Assembly: GCF_000308855.1 (NCBI RefSeq)
Contig: NZ_BAGM01000210.1
Span: 40,874-104,873, forward strand
Direction of reading: 5' to 3'
Length of the DNA: 64,000 nucleotides
DNA from: Nocardia veterana NBRC 100344
GTDB lineage: Bacteria; Actinomycetota; Actinomycetes; Mycobacteriales; Mycobacteriaceae
Shown: positions 1-8,309 of the stretch, piece after piece
Numbering within the stretch: position 1 is the stretch's first letter
Layout of the letters: each line of letters begins with the position of its first letter
The notes under the pieces: generated by a model
The model's database searches: none
The model's input: only the letters and a program-made list of their open reading frames with translations
Told to the model about the DNA's origin: nothing
Translations under genes and position numbers: made by a program

Positions 1-1818
1 GAGATGGGTGAACGCCTGCGGATAGTTGCCCCAGTGCCGGCCGGTCAACGGGTCGATCTCCTCGGCGTACAGACCCAGTGGGCTGGCGTAGCCGAGCAGT
101 CGTTCGCACAGCTGTTTGGCCCGGTGTTTCTCCCCGATTTCCGATAATGCCGACACCAGCCAGAACGAGCAGATCGTGAAGGTGCCTTCTTCCCCGGCAC
201 AACCGTCGTCGGTTTCGTCGATGCGATAGCGCAGCACGAGTCCGTCGCTGGTGAGTTCGTCGGCGATGGCGAGCACGGTGTTGCGCACCCGTTCGTCGTC
301 GGCGGGAAGGAAACGAACCAGCGGGATGAGCAGCGTCGAGGCGTCCAGCGCGGTACTGCCGTAATGCTGGGTGAACACGCCGCGCGAATCGACCGCGTGG
401 GCACAGACATCGGCGCGGATCTCGTCGGCCGCGCGCTGCCAGCGGGCGGCCCGCTCGTCGTCGTGGTGGATACGGGCCAGGCGGGCGCCGCGGTCGGCGG
501 CGACCCAGCACATGACCTTGCTGGAGGTGAAGTGCTGTGGCTCACCGCGCACCTCCCAGATCCCGTGGTCGGGCTCGCGCCACACCGCGAGCGCGCTCTT
601 CACCGCCCAGCGCAACAGCGGCCAGGTCCGCGCGTCGATCTGGTCCTGCCGGCGGGCGTAGAGGTAGACCGCGTCCAACGCGGCGCCCCAGACGTCGTGT
701 TGCCGTTGCCGATAGGCGTCGTTGCCGATCCGCACCGGAGCGGCGTTCTCGTATCCGCGCAGATTGTCCAGGGTCTGTTCGCGCAGGTCGGTTTCGCCGC
801 CGATGCCGTAGACGATCTGCATGTCCTGGGCATTCTCGGCCAGGTTGATGAGGTGGGAGAAGTAGTCGTTGGCCTCCCAGTTGAACCCGAGCGTGTACAG
901 ACCCCACAGTGCGAACGCCGAATCCCGGATCCAGGTGTAGCGGTAGTCCCAATTACGTTCGCCGCCCGGCGTTTCCGGCAACGAGGTGGTGGGTGCGGCG
1001 ACGATGGCACCGGTCGGGGCGAAGGTGAGGCCTTTGAGGGTCAGAGCGCTGCGGGTCAGCTGCGCGCTCCACGGATGGTCCGGGAACCGGCCGCCGGCCA
1101 GCCAGTGCCGCCAGTGGTGCACGGTCCCCTTCAACCGCTCGGCGGCCTCCTCGACGGTCTCGGGAGCCGCCCGGCTGCCCCACGACAGTGCGCAGAAGCG
1201 GGTGTCCCCGCTTTTGAGCAGGGTGCGGGCGACCGCGCGTGAGCCCTCGATCCCGATCCGCAGGTCGGTGGTCAACCGCAGCGACAGATCGACCCCTTCG
1301 GCGTCGGCTCGGACCAGGTGGTAACTGTCGAGGTACTCCCACCTCGCCCGGGCCCGGCCGTAGTCGAAGGCCGGCTGGCAGTCCAGGACGAACTGCATCT
1401 GCCCGGTCTCGCAGTGCACCGTGCGCAGCAGGATGTGTTCGGCGTCGTAGTCGGTGGGAGCGCGGCGGTGCGCGCTGCGGCCCGGTTGCTGGTGGCGCCA
1501 CGGGCCGACCAGCAGGACATCGCGCACGGTTGCCCAGCCTTCCCCGCTGCGCCAGCTGGTCTCCATGACCATCGTCCCGGGAATGTACCGGCGGCCGGCC
1601 GGGGTGGCGATGTCGTCCGGCGCGAATCGGAAAGCCCCGGCGGAACGATCGAGGACGGCGCCGAAAACGCTGGGCGAGTCCATCCGAGGCAGACACATCC
1701 ACTCGACGGCGCCGCTGGGCGCGATGAGGGCGGTGACCTCGGAATCCGAGATGAACGCGTAGTCGTCGATGCGGGGGAACGCGCTGACCCGCGGCGGGTG
1801 TTCCGGATGATCGTTCAT
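1..1818 (-). CDS. GH15 glucoamylase/trehalase-type glycoside hydrolase, C-terminus cut by window edge
   Basis: This is a cytosolic GH15-family hydrolase of the actinobacterial glucoamylase/trehalase type, expected to release glucose from an alpha-linked glucoside such as trehalose or malto-oligosaccharide. 606 codons are visible and the frame runs off the window in the C-terminal (alpha/alpha)6 barrel, at a sequence reading PQAFTHL that is usually close to the end. The family signature GGERNWDYRYTWIRD is present near the middle. The expected carboxylate regions are GIWEVRG and GEEGTFTICSFW. The N-terminus (ISDSEVTALIAPSGAVEWMCLPRMDSPS) is the usual beta-sandwich lead. The ATG at 1818 follows a GGGAGC ribosome site. 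It is one of two GH15 genes in the window; the complete one is at 37933. The exact substrate cannot be told from sequence. Confidence 0.9.
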   Translation of the reverse strand, partial: MNDHPEHPPRVSAFPRIDDYAFISDSEVTALIAPSGAVEWMCLPRMDSPSVFGAVLDRSAGAFRFAPDDIATPAGRRYIPGTMVMETSWRSGEGWATVRDVLLVGPWRHQQPGRSAHRRAPTDYDAEHILLRTVHCETGQMQFVLDCQPAFDYGRARARWEYLDSYHLVRADAEGVDLSLRLTTDLRIGIEGSRAVARTLLKSGDTRFCALSWGSRAAPETVEEAAERLKGTVHHWRHWLAGGRFPDHPWSAQLTRSALTLKGLTFAPTGAIVAAPTTSLPETPGGERNWDYRYTWIRDSAFALWGLYTLGFNWEANDYFSHLINLAENAQDMQIVYGIGGETDLREQTLDNLRGYENAAPVRIGNDAYRQRQHDVWGAALDAVYLYARRQDQIDARTWPLLRWAVKSALAVWREPDHGIWEVRGEPQHFTSSKVMCWVAADRGARLARIHHDDERAARWQRAADEIRADVCAHAVDSRGVFTQHYGSTALDASTLLIPLVRFLPADDERVRNTVLAIADELTSDGLVLRYRIDETDDGCAGEEGTFTICSFWLVSALSEIGEKHRAKQLCERLLGYASPLGLYAEEIDPLTGRHWGNYPQAFTHL

Positions 1819-2088
1819 GCGGTGCTCCCATTCGTCACCTGCTCGGGCACTGCTGTCGATCGTATGCCCGGCCCGGCCCGGATTTCAGGGAAGCGAGCCA
1901 GGCGGATACGGCCACCGCCTGGTTCGCCGGAAATTTGCCGAAACTCGCCTGGGGAAGCCCGCGGCGGGCGACGATGAGGTGGTGAGCGATCGAGAGCCCC
2001 TCCGTCGGCCGGCGGGACGCATCGTGCGAGCGCCGACGCACCCGCCCGGCACGCCACCGGCGATGCCGAGGCCGGCCCGGGCGCCCCG

Positions 2089-2565
2089 GTGATCGTCCGG
2101 CGCCGGGCCCGCGCGGTGCGGCGAGCGTGGCTGGAAGCCTTGGGCCCCGGGGAGCGTTCCACCGTCGTGGCGTGGGCGGCGTTCACGGCGACCTTCGCCA
2201 CGACGCGCGCGCTGACCCACTGGATCCGCGCCGGACACGGTCCCGGTGGCGGCGGAATCAGCCTGGGCGGCAGGCACTTTCACCACTACAACATCGGGAT
2301 AGCGCTGCTCGCGGCAGTGGGGGCGGTGGCCGTCCGGGGAACCGAACGCGCCCGCCGCCACCCGATGGTGGCCACCTCCTACGGCGCCGGTTCGGCGCTG
2401 ATCGTCGACGAGCTGGCCCTGCTGCTGAATCTCGAGGACGTCTATTGGGCGCGGGAGGGGCGCACCAGCGTGGATGCGGCGATCGTGGTGATCGGTCTCG
2501 GCGGCGTGGCCACCGCCGGCTTCGAATTCTGGCCGCGCGCACGTCGTGCCCTGTCGGGCCGCTGA
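2089..2565 (+). CDS. Conserved integral membrane protein
   Basis: I do not recognise a characterised function. The 158-residue product starts with a GTG and has a basic N-terminus (RRRARAVRRAW). Hydrophobic stretches lie near residues 25-45, 68-82, 95-112 and 130-148, so about four membrane segments are likely. A histidine-rich stretch GGRHFHHYNIGIALL precedes the second segment, a pattern I associate with conserved actinobacterial membrane proteins of unknown role. A conserved-looking VDELALLLNLEDVYW lies on the following loop. It is divergent from the truncated GH15 gene and convergent with the isomerase-like gene at 2579. Histidines next to a membrane segment could bind metal, but that is a guess. 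Confidence 0.7.
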   Translation: MIVRRRARAVRRAWLEALGPGERSTVVAWAAFTATFATTRALTHWIRAGHGPGGGGISLGGRHFHHYNIGIALLAAVGAVAVRGTERARRHPMVATSYGAGSALIVDELALLLNLEDVYWAREGRTSVDAAIVVIGLGGVATAGFEFWPRARRALSGR

Positions 2566-2578
2566 CGTCGCGCGCCGG

Positions 2579-2950
2579 TCAGTGCACGGTGATGTCGTCG
2601 CGGGACCAGAACGCCCGCATGCTCGTGATGCGCCCGTCCGCGTCGAAGGTCATGACGTCGATGGGCTCGATGGTGGTGGTGTGGTCGTCGGATTCGGTGC
2701 TGACCCGGAATACGAAGGCCGCACTGTCGCCCGCGACTCGCAGCGTGCGCAGCTCGGTCGTCCTGCTCCTCGATTCGAGGGCGCGATAGAACTTTTCGAT
2801 CTCCGCGCGGCCGCGGTGCGGCGCCGAGCCGACCGGATCCTCGACCGTGGCGTCCTCGGCGTACAGGGCAGCGATATCGGCCGCGGTGCCGGTGGCGACG
2901 GCGTCGAGGTAGTGCTGAACGGCGGTTCGGATCTGTTCGGGTGAGGCCAT
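2579..2950 (-). CDS. Ketosteroid isomerase-like protein (SnoaL/NTF2 fold)
   Basis: The 123-residue protein matches the length and fold pattern of bacterial delta5-3-ketosteroid isomerases. All three catalytic positions of the Comamonas enzyme can be found at nearly the same numbers: Tyr14 (VQHYLDAV), Asp38 in ATVEDPVGS and Asp98 in EPIDVMTF. In the family Asp38 moves the proton from C4 to C6, while Tyr14 and Asp98 hold the dienolate. The preserved triad makes a real steroid isomerase more likely than a generic SnoaL-like protein. It is divergent from a Baeyer-Villiger monooxygenase at 3116 across a 165-bp gap, which fits a shared steroid or ketone pathway. A role in another ketone pathway is possible. 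Confidence 0.8.
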   Translation of the reverse strand: MASPEQIRTAVQHYLDAVATGTAADIAALYAEDATVEDPVGSAPHRGRAEIEKFYRALESRSRTTELRTLRVAGDSAAFVFRVSTESDDHTTTIEPIDVMTFDADGRITSMRAFWSRDDITVH

Positions 2951-3115
2951 CGCCCGACGGTAGGTCCGGGGGCGTGGTGCGACGCGGCCACGTCTCGGTG
3001 AGCGGGAGTGGCGGTGCCGGGCGCGCCGGTCAGCGGGACGACAGGTGCGCCGCCGCGGTGCGCGTTCCTAGCGTCGAGGGCGGAGAAACCGGTCTCCGGC
3101 GAAAGGTATTCGACT

Positions 3116-4762
3116 GTGACCCCCGAGACGACATCGTCACCTGGGAATATCCGTACCGGCGTCGATGTGGTGATCGTCGGCGCGGGCATCGCGGGCCTCT
3201 ATGCCATATATCGACTGCGCGAACAGGGTCTGCGGGTGCAGGCGTTCGAGGCGGGCGACGGCGTGGGCGGCGTGTGGTACTGGAACCGCTATCCGGGTGC
3301 GCGCTGCGACGTGGAGAGCGTCGACTACTCGTACTCGTTCGACGAAGCGCTGCAACAGGAATGGAACTGGAGCGAGAAGTACGCCACCCAGCCCGAGATC
3401 CTGTCCTATCTCGAACACGTCGCCGACCGCTTCGATCTGCGTCGCGATATCGAATTCGGTACCCGGGTCACCGATATCGTCCTCGACGAGGCCACGCTGC
3501 GCTGGCGGGTGCGCGTCGACAGCGGCGCGGAGGTGACGGCGCGGTTCGTGGTGCTGGCCACCGGGCCGCTGTCCAACGCCAACACCCCCGACATCGACGG
3601 CCTGCCGACCTTCGCCGGCCGGCTGCTGCACACCTCCAGCTGGCCACACGAGGGCGTCGACCTCACCGGTCAGCGCATCGGCGTCATCGGCACCGGTTCC
3701 TCGGGCATCCAGGCGATTCCACATCTCGCCGAGCAGGCCGAGCACCTGTACGTCTTCCAGCGCACGCCCAATTACAGTGTGCCCGCGGGCAATACACCGC
3801 TCGACGATCGTACGCGCCGGGAGCAGAAGGCCGGTTATCCGGAGCGGCGGCGACTGTCGATGACCAGCGGCGGCGGCTCACCGCATCGGCCGCATCCGAA
3901 GAACACCCTCGAGGTCTCCGAGGAGGAGCGCCGCGCGGCCTACGAGGAGCGTTGGCGGCTCGGCGGCGTGCTGTTCAGCAAAACCTTCCCCGACCAGATG
4001 GTGACCGCCGAGGCGAACGAGCCCGCGCGCCGGTTCTGGGAGGAGAAGGTGCGCGCGGTGATCGACGATCCGCGGGTCGCCGACCTGCTGATCCCCCGCG
4101 ATCATCCGATCGGCGCGAAACGGATCTGCACCGATACCAACTACTATCAGACCTTCAACCGGGACAATGTCACCCTGGTCGATCTGCGCAGCACCCCCAT
4201 CGAGCGGATCAACGCCACGGGTGTGCACACCTCCGAGGCGTACTACGCCCTGGATACGCTGGTGCTGGCAACGGGTTTCGACGCGATGACCGGATCGGTC
4301 GCGAAGATGAACATCGTCGGCCGGGGCGGGGAAACCCTGAACCACGCCTGGCGAGAGGGACCGAAAACCTATCTGGGCCTGGGCATCACCGGTTTCCCGA
4401 ATCTGTTCAATCTCACCGGCCCGGGCAGCCCGTCGGTACTGGCCAATATGGTGCTGCATTCGGAACTGCATGTGGACTGGGTGGCCGATGCGATCGACTT
4501 CCTGGATCGCCGCGGCGCCACCGCCCTGGAGGCCCGGCCGGAGGCGGTGGCGGCCTGGGTCGCCGAATGCGCCGAGCGGGCGGCGGGAACGCTCATGCCG
4601 CAGGCGAATTCGTGGTACCTGGGCGCGAACGTGCCGGGCAAACCACGGGTGTTCATGCCGTTCGTCGGCGGGTTCGGCGTCTACGGCGAGATCATCGCCG
4701 ACGTCGCCGCCTCCGACTACAAGGGATTCGACGTCATCGACACCCCCTCGGACCGGGAGTAG
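3116..4762 (+). CDS. Baeyer-Villiger monooxygenase (cyclohexanone/steroid monooxygenase type)
   Basis: This flavoprotein is predicted to insert oxygen beside a ketone using NADPH, FAD and O2, giving an ester or lactone. From the chosen start it has 548 residues, the usual size. The FAD-binding GAGIAG lies at residues 22-27, followed by the typical GGVWYWNRYPGARCDVES. The family fingerprint FxGxxxHxxxWP is present as FAGRLLHTSSWP at residues 166-177, and the NADPH-binding GTGSSG starts near residue 192. A GTG at 3116 is preferred because GAAAGG stands ten bases upstream and the protein then starts close to the Rossmann strand; the longer frame from 3008 adds low-complexity residues. The divergent isomerase-like neighbour suggests a steroid or related ketone substrate, which sequence alone cannot prove. 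Confidence 0.9.
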   Translation: MTPETTSSPGNIRTGVDVVIVGAGIAGLYAIYRLREQGLRVQAFEAGDGVGGVWYWNRYPGARCDVESVDYSYSFDEALQQEWNWSEKYATQPEILSYLEHVADRFDLRRDIEFGTRVTDIVLDEATLRWRVRVDSGAEVTARFVVLATGPLSNANTPDIDGLPTFAGRLLHTSSWPHEGVDLTGQRIGVIGTGSSGIQAIPHLAEQAEHLYVFQRTPNYSVPAGNTPLDDRTRREQKAGYPERRRLSMTSGGGSPHRPHPKNTLEVSEEERRAAYEERWRLGGVLFSKTFPDQMVTAEANEPARRFWEEKVRAVIDDPRVADLLIPRDHPIGAKRICTDTNYYQTFNRDNVTLVDLRSTPIERINATGVHTSEAYYALDTLVLATGFDAMTGSVAKMNIVGRGGETLNHAWREGPKTYLGLGITGFPNLFNLTGPGSPSVLANMVLHSELHVDWVADAIDFLDRRGATALEARPEAVAAWVAECAERAAGTLMPQANSWYLGANVPGKPRVFMPFVGGFGVYGEIIADVAASDYKGFDVIDTPSDRE

Positions 4763-4781
4763 CGGCGGTCCGGGCGCGGTA

Positions 4782-6470
4782 TCAGCCGGTCACCGCGCCG
4801 TGGGCGGCCGAACTCACCAGCTTGCGGTACTTGGCCAGCACACCCGAGGTGTACCTCGGCGGCAGCGGTTGCCAGCCGACTCGGCGGGCGGCGAGTTCGG
4901 CCTCATCGATCTCGACGTCGAGGATGCGGTTGGCGACGTCGAGGACGATCGGATCGCCGTCGGCGACGAAGGCGATCGGCCCGCCGTCGACGGCCTCCGG
5001 AGCGATGTGCCCGACACACAAACCGGTTGTGCCGCCGGAGAATCGGCCGTCGGTGAGCAGCAGGACGTCCTTGCCCAGACCGGCGCCCTTGATCGCGCCG
5101 GTGATGGCGAGCATCTCCCGCATGCCGGGGCCGCCCTTGGGGCCCTCGTAACGGATGACGACGACATCGCCGGCGACGATCGTGCCGTTCTCCAGGGCGT
5201 CCATCGCGGCGCGTTCACCGTCGAACACCCGGGCGGTGCCGCGGAAGACGTCGGAGTCGAAACCGGCGCTCTTCACCACCGCGCCCTCGGGGGCCAGCGT
5301 GCCGTGCAGGATGGTGAGCCCGCCCGTCTTGTGGATCGGGCGGTCGAGCGGGCGGATCACATCGCCGTCGAGTCCCAGCTCGATCGACGCCAGGTTCTCG
5401 GCCATCGTCGCGCCGGTCACGGTCAGTGCGTCACCGTGCAGCAGCCCGGCATCCAGTAGCGCCTTCATCACCACCGGGATGCCGCCGACCCGGTCGACGT
5501 CGTTCATCACGTAGCGGCCGAACGGCTTGAGGTCGCCCAGATGCGGCACCTTGTCGCCGACGCGGTTGAAGTCGGCGAGGGTGAGGTCGACGTGCGCCTC
5601 CCGGGCGATGGCCAGCAGATGCAGCACCGCGTTGGTGGAGCCGCCGAGCGCCATCACGACGGTGATCGCGTTCTCGAAGGCCTCACGGGTCAGGATGTCG
5701 CGTGCGGTGATGCCGCGACGAAGCAGTCCGACGACGGCCTCCCCGGACTTGCGGGCGTACTCGTCGCGGCGGCGGTCCGGGGCGGGCGGTGCGGCCGAGC
5801 CGGGCAGGCTCATGCCCAGCGCCTCGGCGGCCGAGGCCATCGTGTTGGCGGTGTACATACCGCCGCAGGCGCCCTCGCCCGGGCAGATCGCCCGTTCGAT
5901 GCGGTCGACCTCCTCGCGGCTGATCAAACCCTTCATACAGGCGCCGAACGCCTCGAAGGCGTCGATGATCGTGACGTCGCGGCCGTCGATATTGCCCGGC
6001 AGGGTGGATCCGGCATAGAGGAACACACTCGCCAGGTCCAGCCGCGCCGCCGCCATCAGCATGCCGGGCAGGCTCTTGTCACATCCGGCGAGCAGGACCG
6101 ACCCGTCGAGCCGTTCGGCCATCATCACCGTCTCGACGGAATCGGCGATGATCTCGCGGCTCACCAGGGAGAAATGCATTCCCTCGTGACCCATCGAGAT
6201 TCCGTCGGACACCGAGATCGTGCCGAACTCGAGCGGGTATCCACCGCCCGCGTGCACACCCTCCTTGACCGCCTTCGCCAGCCGATCGAGGGACAGATTG
6301 CACGGGGTGATCTCGTTCCAGCTCGAGGCGACGCCGATCTGCGGCTTGCTCCAGTCCTCGTCACCCATGCCGACCGCGCGCAACATGCCGCGCGCGGCGG
6401 TCTTCTCGAGCCCGTCGGTCACATCCCGTGAGCGAGGCTTCATGTCGTGCGTGCCACCGTCCTGTGCCAT
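4782..6470 (-). CDS. ilvD: Dihydroxy-acid dehydratase
   Basis: The enzyme dehydrates 2,3-dihydroxy-isovalerate and 2,3-dihydroxy-3-methylvalerate to the 2-oxo acids of valine and isoleucine synthesis; it also feeds pantothenate. The 562-residue length is standard. Three conserved cysteine contexts for the iron-sulfur cluster are visible: TPCNLSLDRLA, AGCDKSLPGMLMA and GEGACGGMYTANTMASAAE. Other family blocks include the N-terminal SRDVTDGLEKTAARGMLRAVGM, GGSTNAVLHLLAIA, GGPGMREML and TDGRFSGGTTGLCVGH. It stands alone, convergent with the monooxygenase gene, with no ilvBNC genes nearby, as is common in actinobacteria. Confidence 0.97.
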   Translation of the reverse strand: MAQDGGTHDMKPRSRDVTDGLEKTAARGMLRAVGMGDEDWSKPQIGVASSWNEITPCNLSLDRLAKAVKEGVHAGGGYPLEFGTISVSDGISMGHEGMHFSLVSREIIADSVETVMMAERLDGSVLLAGCDKSLPGMLMAAARLDLASVFLYAGSTLPGNIDGRDVTIIDAFEAFGACMKGLISREEVDRIERAICPGEGACGGMYTANTMASAAEALGMSLPGSAAPPAPDRRRDEYARKSGEAVVGLLRRGITARDILTREAFENAITVVMALGGSTNAVLHLLAIAREAHVDLTLADFNRVGDKVPHLGDLKPFGRYVMNDVDRVGGIPVVMKALLDAGLLHGDALTVTGATMAENLASIELGLDGDVIRPLDRPIHKTGGLTILHGTLAPEGAVVKSAGFDSDVFRGTARVFDGERAAMDALENGTIVAGDVVVIRYEGPKGGPGMREMLAITGAIKGAGLGKDVLLLTDGRFSGGTTGLCVGHIAPEAVDGGPIAFVADGDPIVLDVANRILDVEIDEAELAARRVGWQPLPPRYTSGVLAKYRKLVSSAAHGAVTG

Positions 6471-6547
6471 GACGCAAGCCTAGGCACTGTGCGCACCGGT
6501 CGGCCGCGAAATCCCGCTCGCGCACCGCGGCGGCGGTCCGGTCGCGG

Positions 6548-6808
6548 TCACCGCCCGCCGGTCACCACCCCGACCGCGACCCCGATGACCGCCGCGTTGT
6601 AGAAGAACCCGAGCACGGAGTGCACCAGAACCTGGGCGCGGACATCGCGATGACGGGTCTCGACCGCCCAGATCACGACGTAGACGGCGGCCAGCACGTC
6701 CCAGACCGCGAGCCAGTCGTTCGGGTCGCCGGCCCACAACACGGCCAGGCCCACGACCACGAGTGCTGCCTCCATCGCCCGGCTGACGATCACCCTCGGC
6801 CTGATCAT
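6548..6808 (-). CDS. Small integral membrane protein
   Basis: The product is 86 residues from the ATG at 6808, with a basic start (MIRPRVIVSRAMEA). Three hydrophobic segments can be read at about residues 12-24 (ALVVVGLAVLWAG), 30-45 (AVWDVLAAVYVVIWAV) and 62-82 (LVHSVLGFFYNAAVIGVAVGVV). I know no function for it. It lies just upstream of ilvD in the same direction and is divergent from the PucR-type regulator at 6928. Upstream frames extending to 6946 look like read-through of the intergenic region and are not used. Confidence 0.55.
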   Translation of the reverse strand: MIRPRVIVSRAMEAALVVVGLAVLWAGDPNDWLAVWDVLAAVYVVIWAVETRHRDVRAQVLVHSVLGFFYNAAVIGVAVGVVTGGR

Positions 6809-6927
6809 GACCCGATCATCGCCGCGTTCGGTGCTCGATGGCCGGAGGTGCCGTCGGGCGGGCGCCGCGTGGCGGGGCCGGCCGGATCGGGCAGGCGAGG
6901 CCACCGAGCGGTGCGGCAGGACGTACG

Positions 6928-8148
6928 GTGACCGATGTGGCGGCATCCGAACGCTCCGGCGCAGGCAAGTACGGTCCGGTGGAGGCGACGGGTCCGGCCG
7001 CGGCGTGTCGCGGCGATATCGACGACCTGGCCGAGCGGCTGATGACGGCGATCTTCACCGACAACCCCGAGTGGACAGACTATTCCGCGGTGACGCGGCA
7101 GGATCTGCAGGACGGGTGCCGGCGGTTCCTGACCCGGGTGCTGGATCTGCTCGACTCGGGCGGGGCCGGCGCCGAACACGACGACGTCGCCGCGGCGATC
7201 GGGAAACAGCGCGCCGAGCAGGGCGTACCGCTCGAGGCCATGTTGCGCACCTTCCGGCTGGGCGGACGTATCGTCTGGGAAGCCCTGCTGGATCGGGCCG
7301 CACCGATCACCCCCGGCGAGTTCCGGGAAACGGGTACCGCCATGTGGGCGGTGATCGACGGCATGTCCTCGGCATTGGTCACGTCGTATCGCGGCGCCGA
7401 GCTCGATCGGGTGCGGCGCGACGAGCGGCGGCGGCACGCCTTGATCGACGACGTCCTCAGCGGGCGGGGACGCGACGCCCGGTTCGCCGCCCACGCCGCG
7501 CGGGAATTGAACCTCCCGATCGGCGGTCCCTACCTGGTCGTCGTCGCGGTGGGTGACCCGCATCCGCTTCGGCTGGGCACCGAAACCGCACTGGCCGCCA
7601 TGGGAATTCGGTCGATCTGGCATGACCGCGGTGACTCCACCGTCGGCATCGTCGCGCTCGAACAGCATTCGCCGCAGCAGGTCGCCGACGCGTTGCGACC
7701 GCTCGTGCGCGGCCACGGTGGCCTGTCCCCCACGGTGTCCGGGCTGGCCGACATCGACATCGCCCTTGCGCTCGCCACACTCGCACTCGACACCGTGATA
7801 CCGGATTCCGCGGGCGTGCTTACCGCTCTCGACAGCCGCTACCCCGAGGCGCTGCTGCTGCGATCGACCGACCTGGCGCACCTGCTGGTGAACCGAACCC
7901 TCGGCCCCGTCCTGGCGCTGCCGCACAAAGAACGGGACGTGCTGCTGCGGACGCTGACGGTGTGGCTGGCCGAGAACGGTTCCGCCGCCCATGCCGCACC
8001 GCGGTTGCACTGCCACCGCAACACCGTGATCAACCGCATCCAACGCGTCGCCACCCTGCTCGATCAGCCGCTCGAGGGATCCCGCCGGCAACTGGAACTG
8101 TCGCTCGCGCTCATCGCGTACGAACTGCTCGAACGCCCCTCGGACTGA
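6928..8148 (+). CDS. PucR/CdaR-family transcriptional regulator
   Basis: The predicted product (406 residues) has the layout of actinobacterial PucR-type regulators: an N-terminal all-helical part (EQGVPLEAMLRTFRLGGRIVWEAL), a central GGDEF-like part, and a C-terminal helix-turn-helix of the PucR type (HCHRNTVINRIQRVATLLDQPL). The stretch RNTVINRI is the recognition helix region. The GTG at 6928 is preferred because GCAGG stands seven bases upstream. The gene ends 161 bp before the 2-oxoacid dehydrogenase operon, with a terminator-like hairpin between, so it probably has its own transcript and may control that operon. The effector is unknown. Confidence 0.85.
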   Translation: MTDVAASERSGAGKYGPVEATGPAAACRGDIDDLAERLMTAIFTDNPEWTDYSAVTRQDLQDGCRRFLTRVLDLLDSGGAGAEHDDVAAAIGKQRAEQGVPLEAMLRTFRLGGRIVWEALLDRAAPITPGEFRETGTAMWAVIDGMSSALVTSYRGAELDRVRRDERRRHALIDDVLSGRGRDARFAAHAARELNLPIGGPYLVVVAVGDPHPLRLGTETALAAMGIRSIWHDRGDSTVGIVALEQHSPQQVADALRPLVRGHGGLSPTVSGLADIDIALALATLALDTVIPDSAGVLTALDSRYPEALLLRSTDLAHLLVNRTLGPVLALPHKERDVLLRTLTVWLAENGSAAHAAPRLHCHRNTVINRIQRVATLLDQPLEGSRRQLELSLALIAYELLERPSD

Positions 8149-8164
8149 CCGGCGGACCGGCCGG

Positions 8165-8185
8165 ATTGGGCGCAGCGCCCAATTT
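8165..8185 (+). terminator. Terminator-like hairpin after the PucR-type gene
   Basis: An inverted repeat ATTGGGC / GCCCAAT with the five-base loop GCAGC is followed by a short T run. It sits 16 bases past the stop of the regulator and ahead of lpdA, so it probably separates the two transcripts. Confidence 0.5.
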
Positions 8186-8309
8186 CGTGCCTCGATTCCT
8201 GGGCTTGCCGAGAATTGTCCGGGCCTGCGGCACCGACCAGACTCCACACCTGATGACCCGCGCCACAACCGGATTCGGGTCGCTCAATCCAGGACGAGGA
8301 GCACCACAA

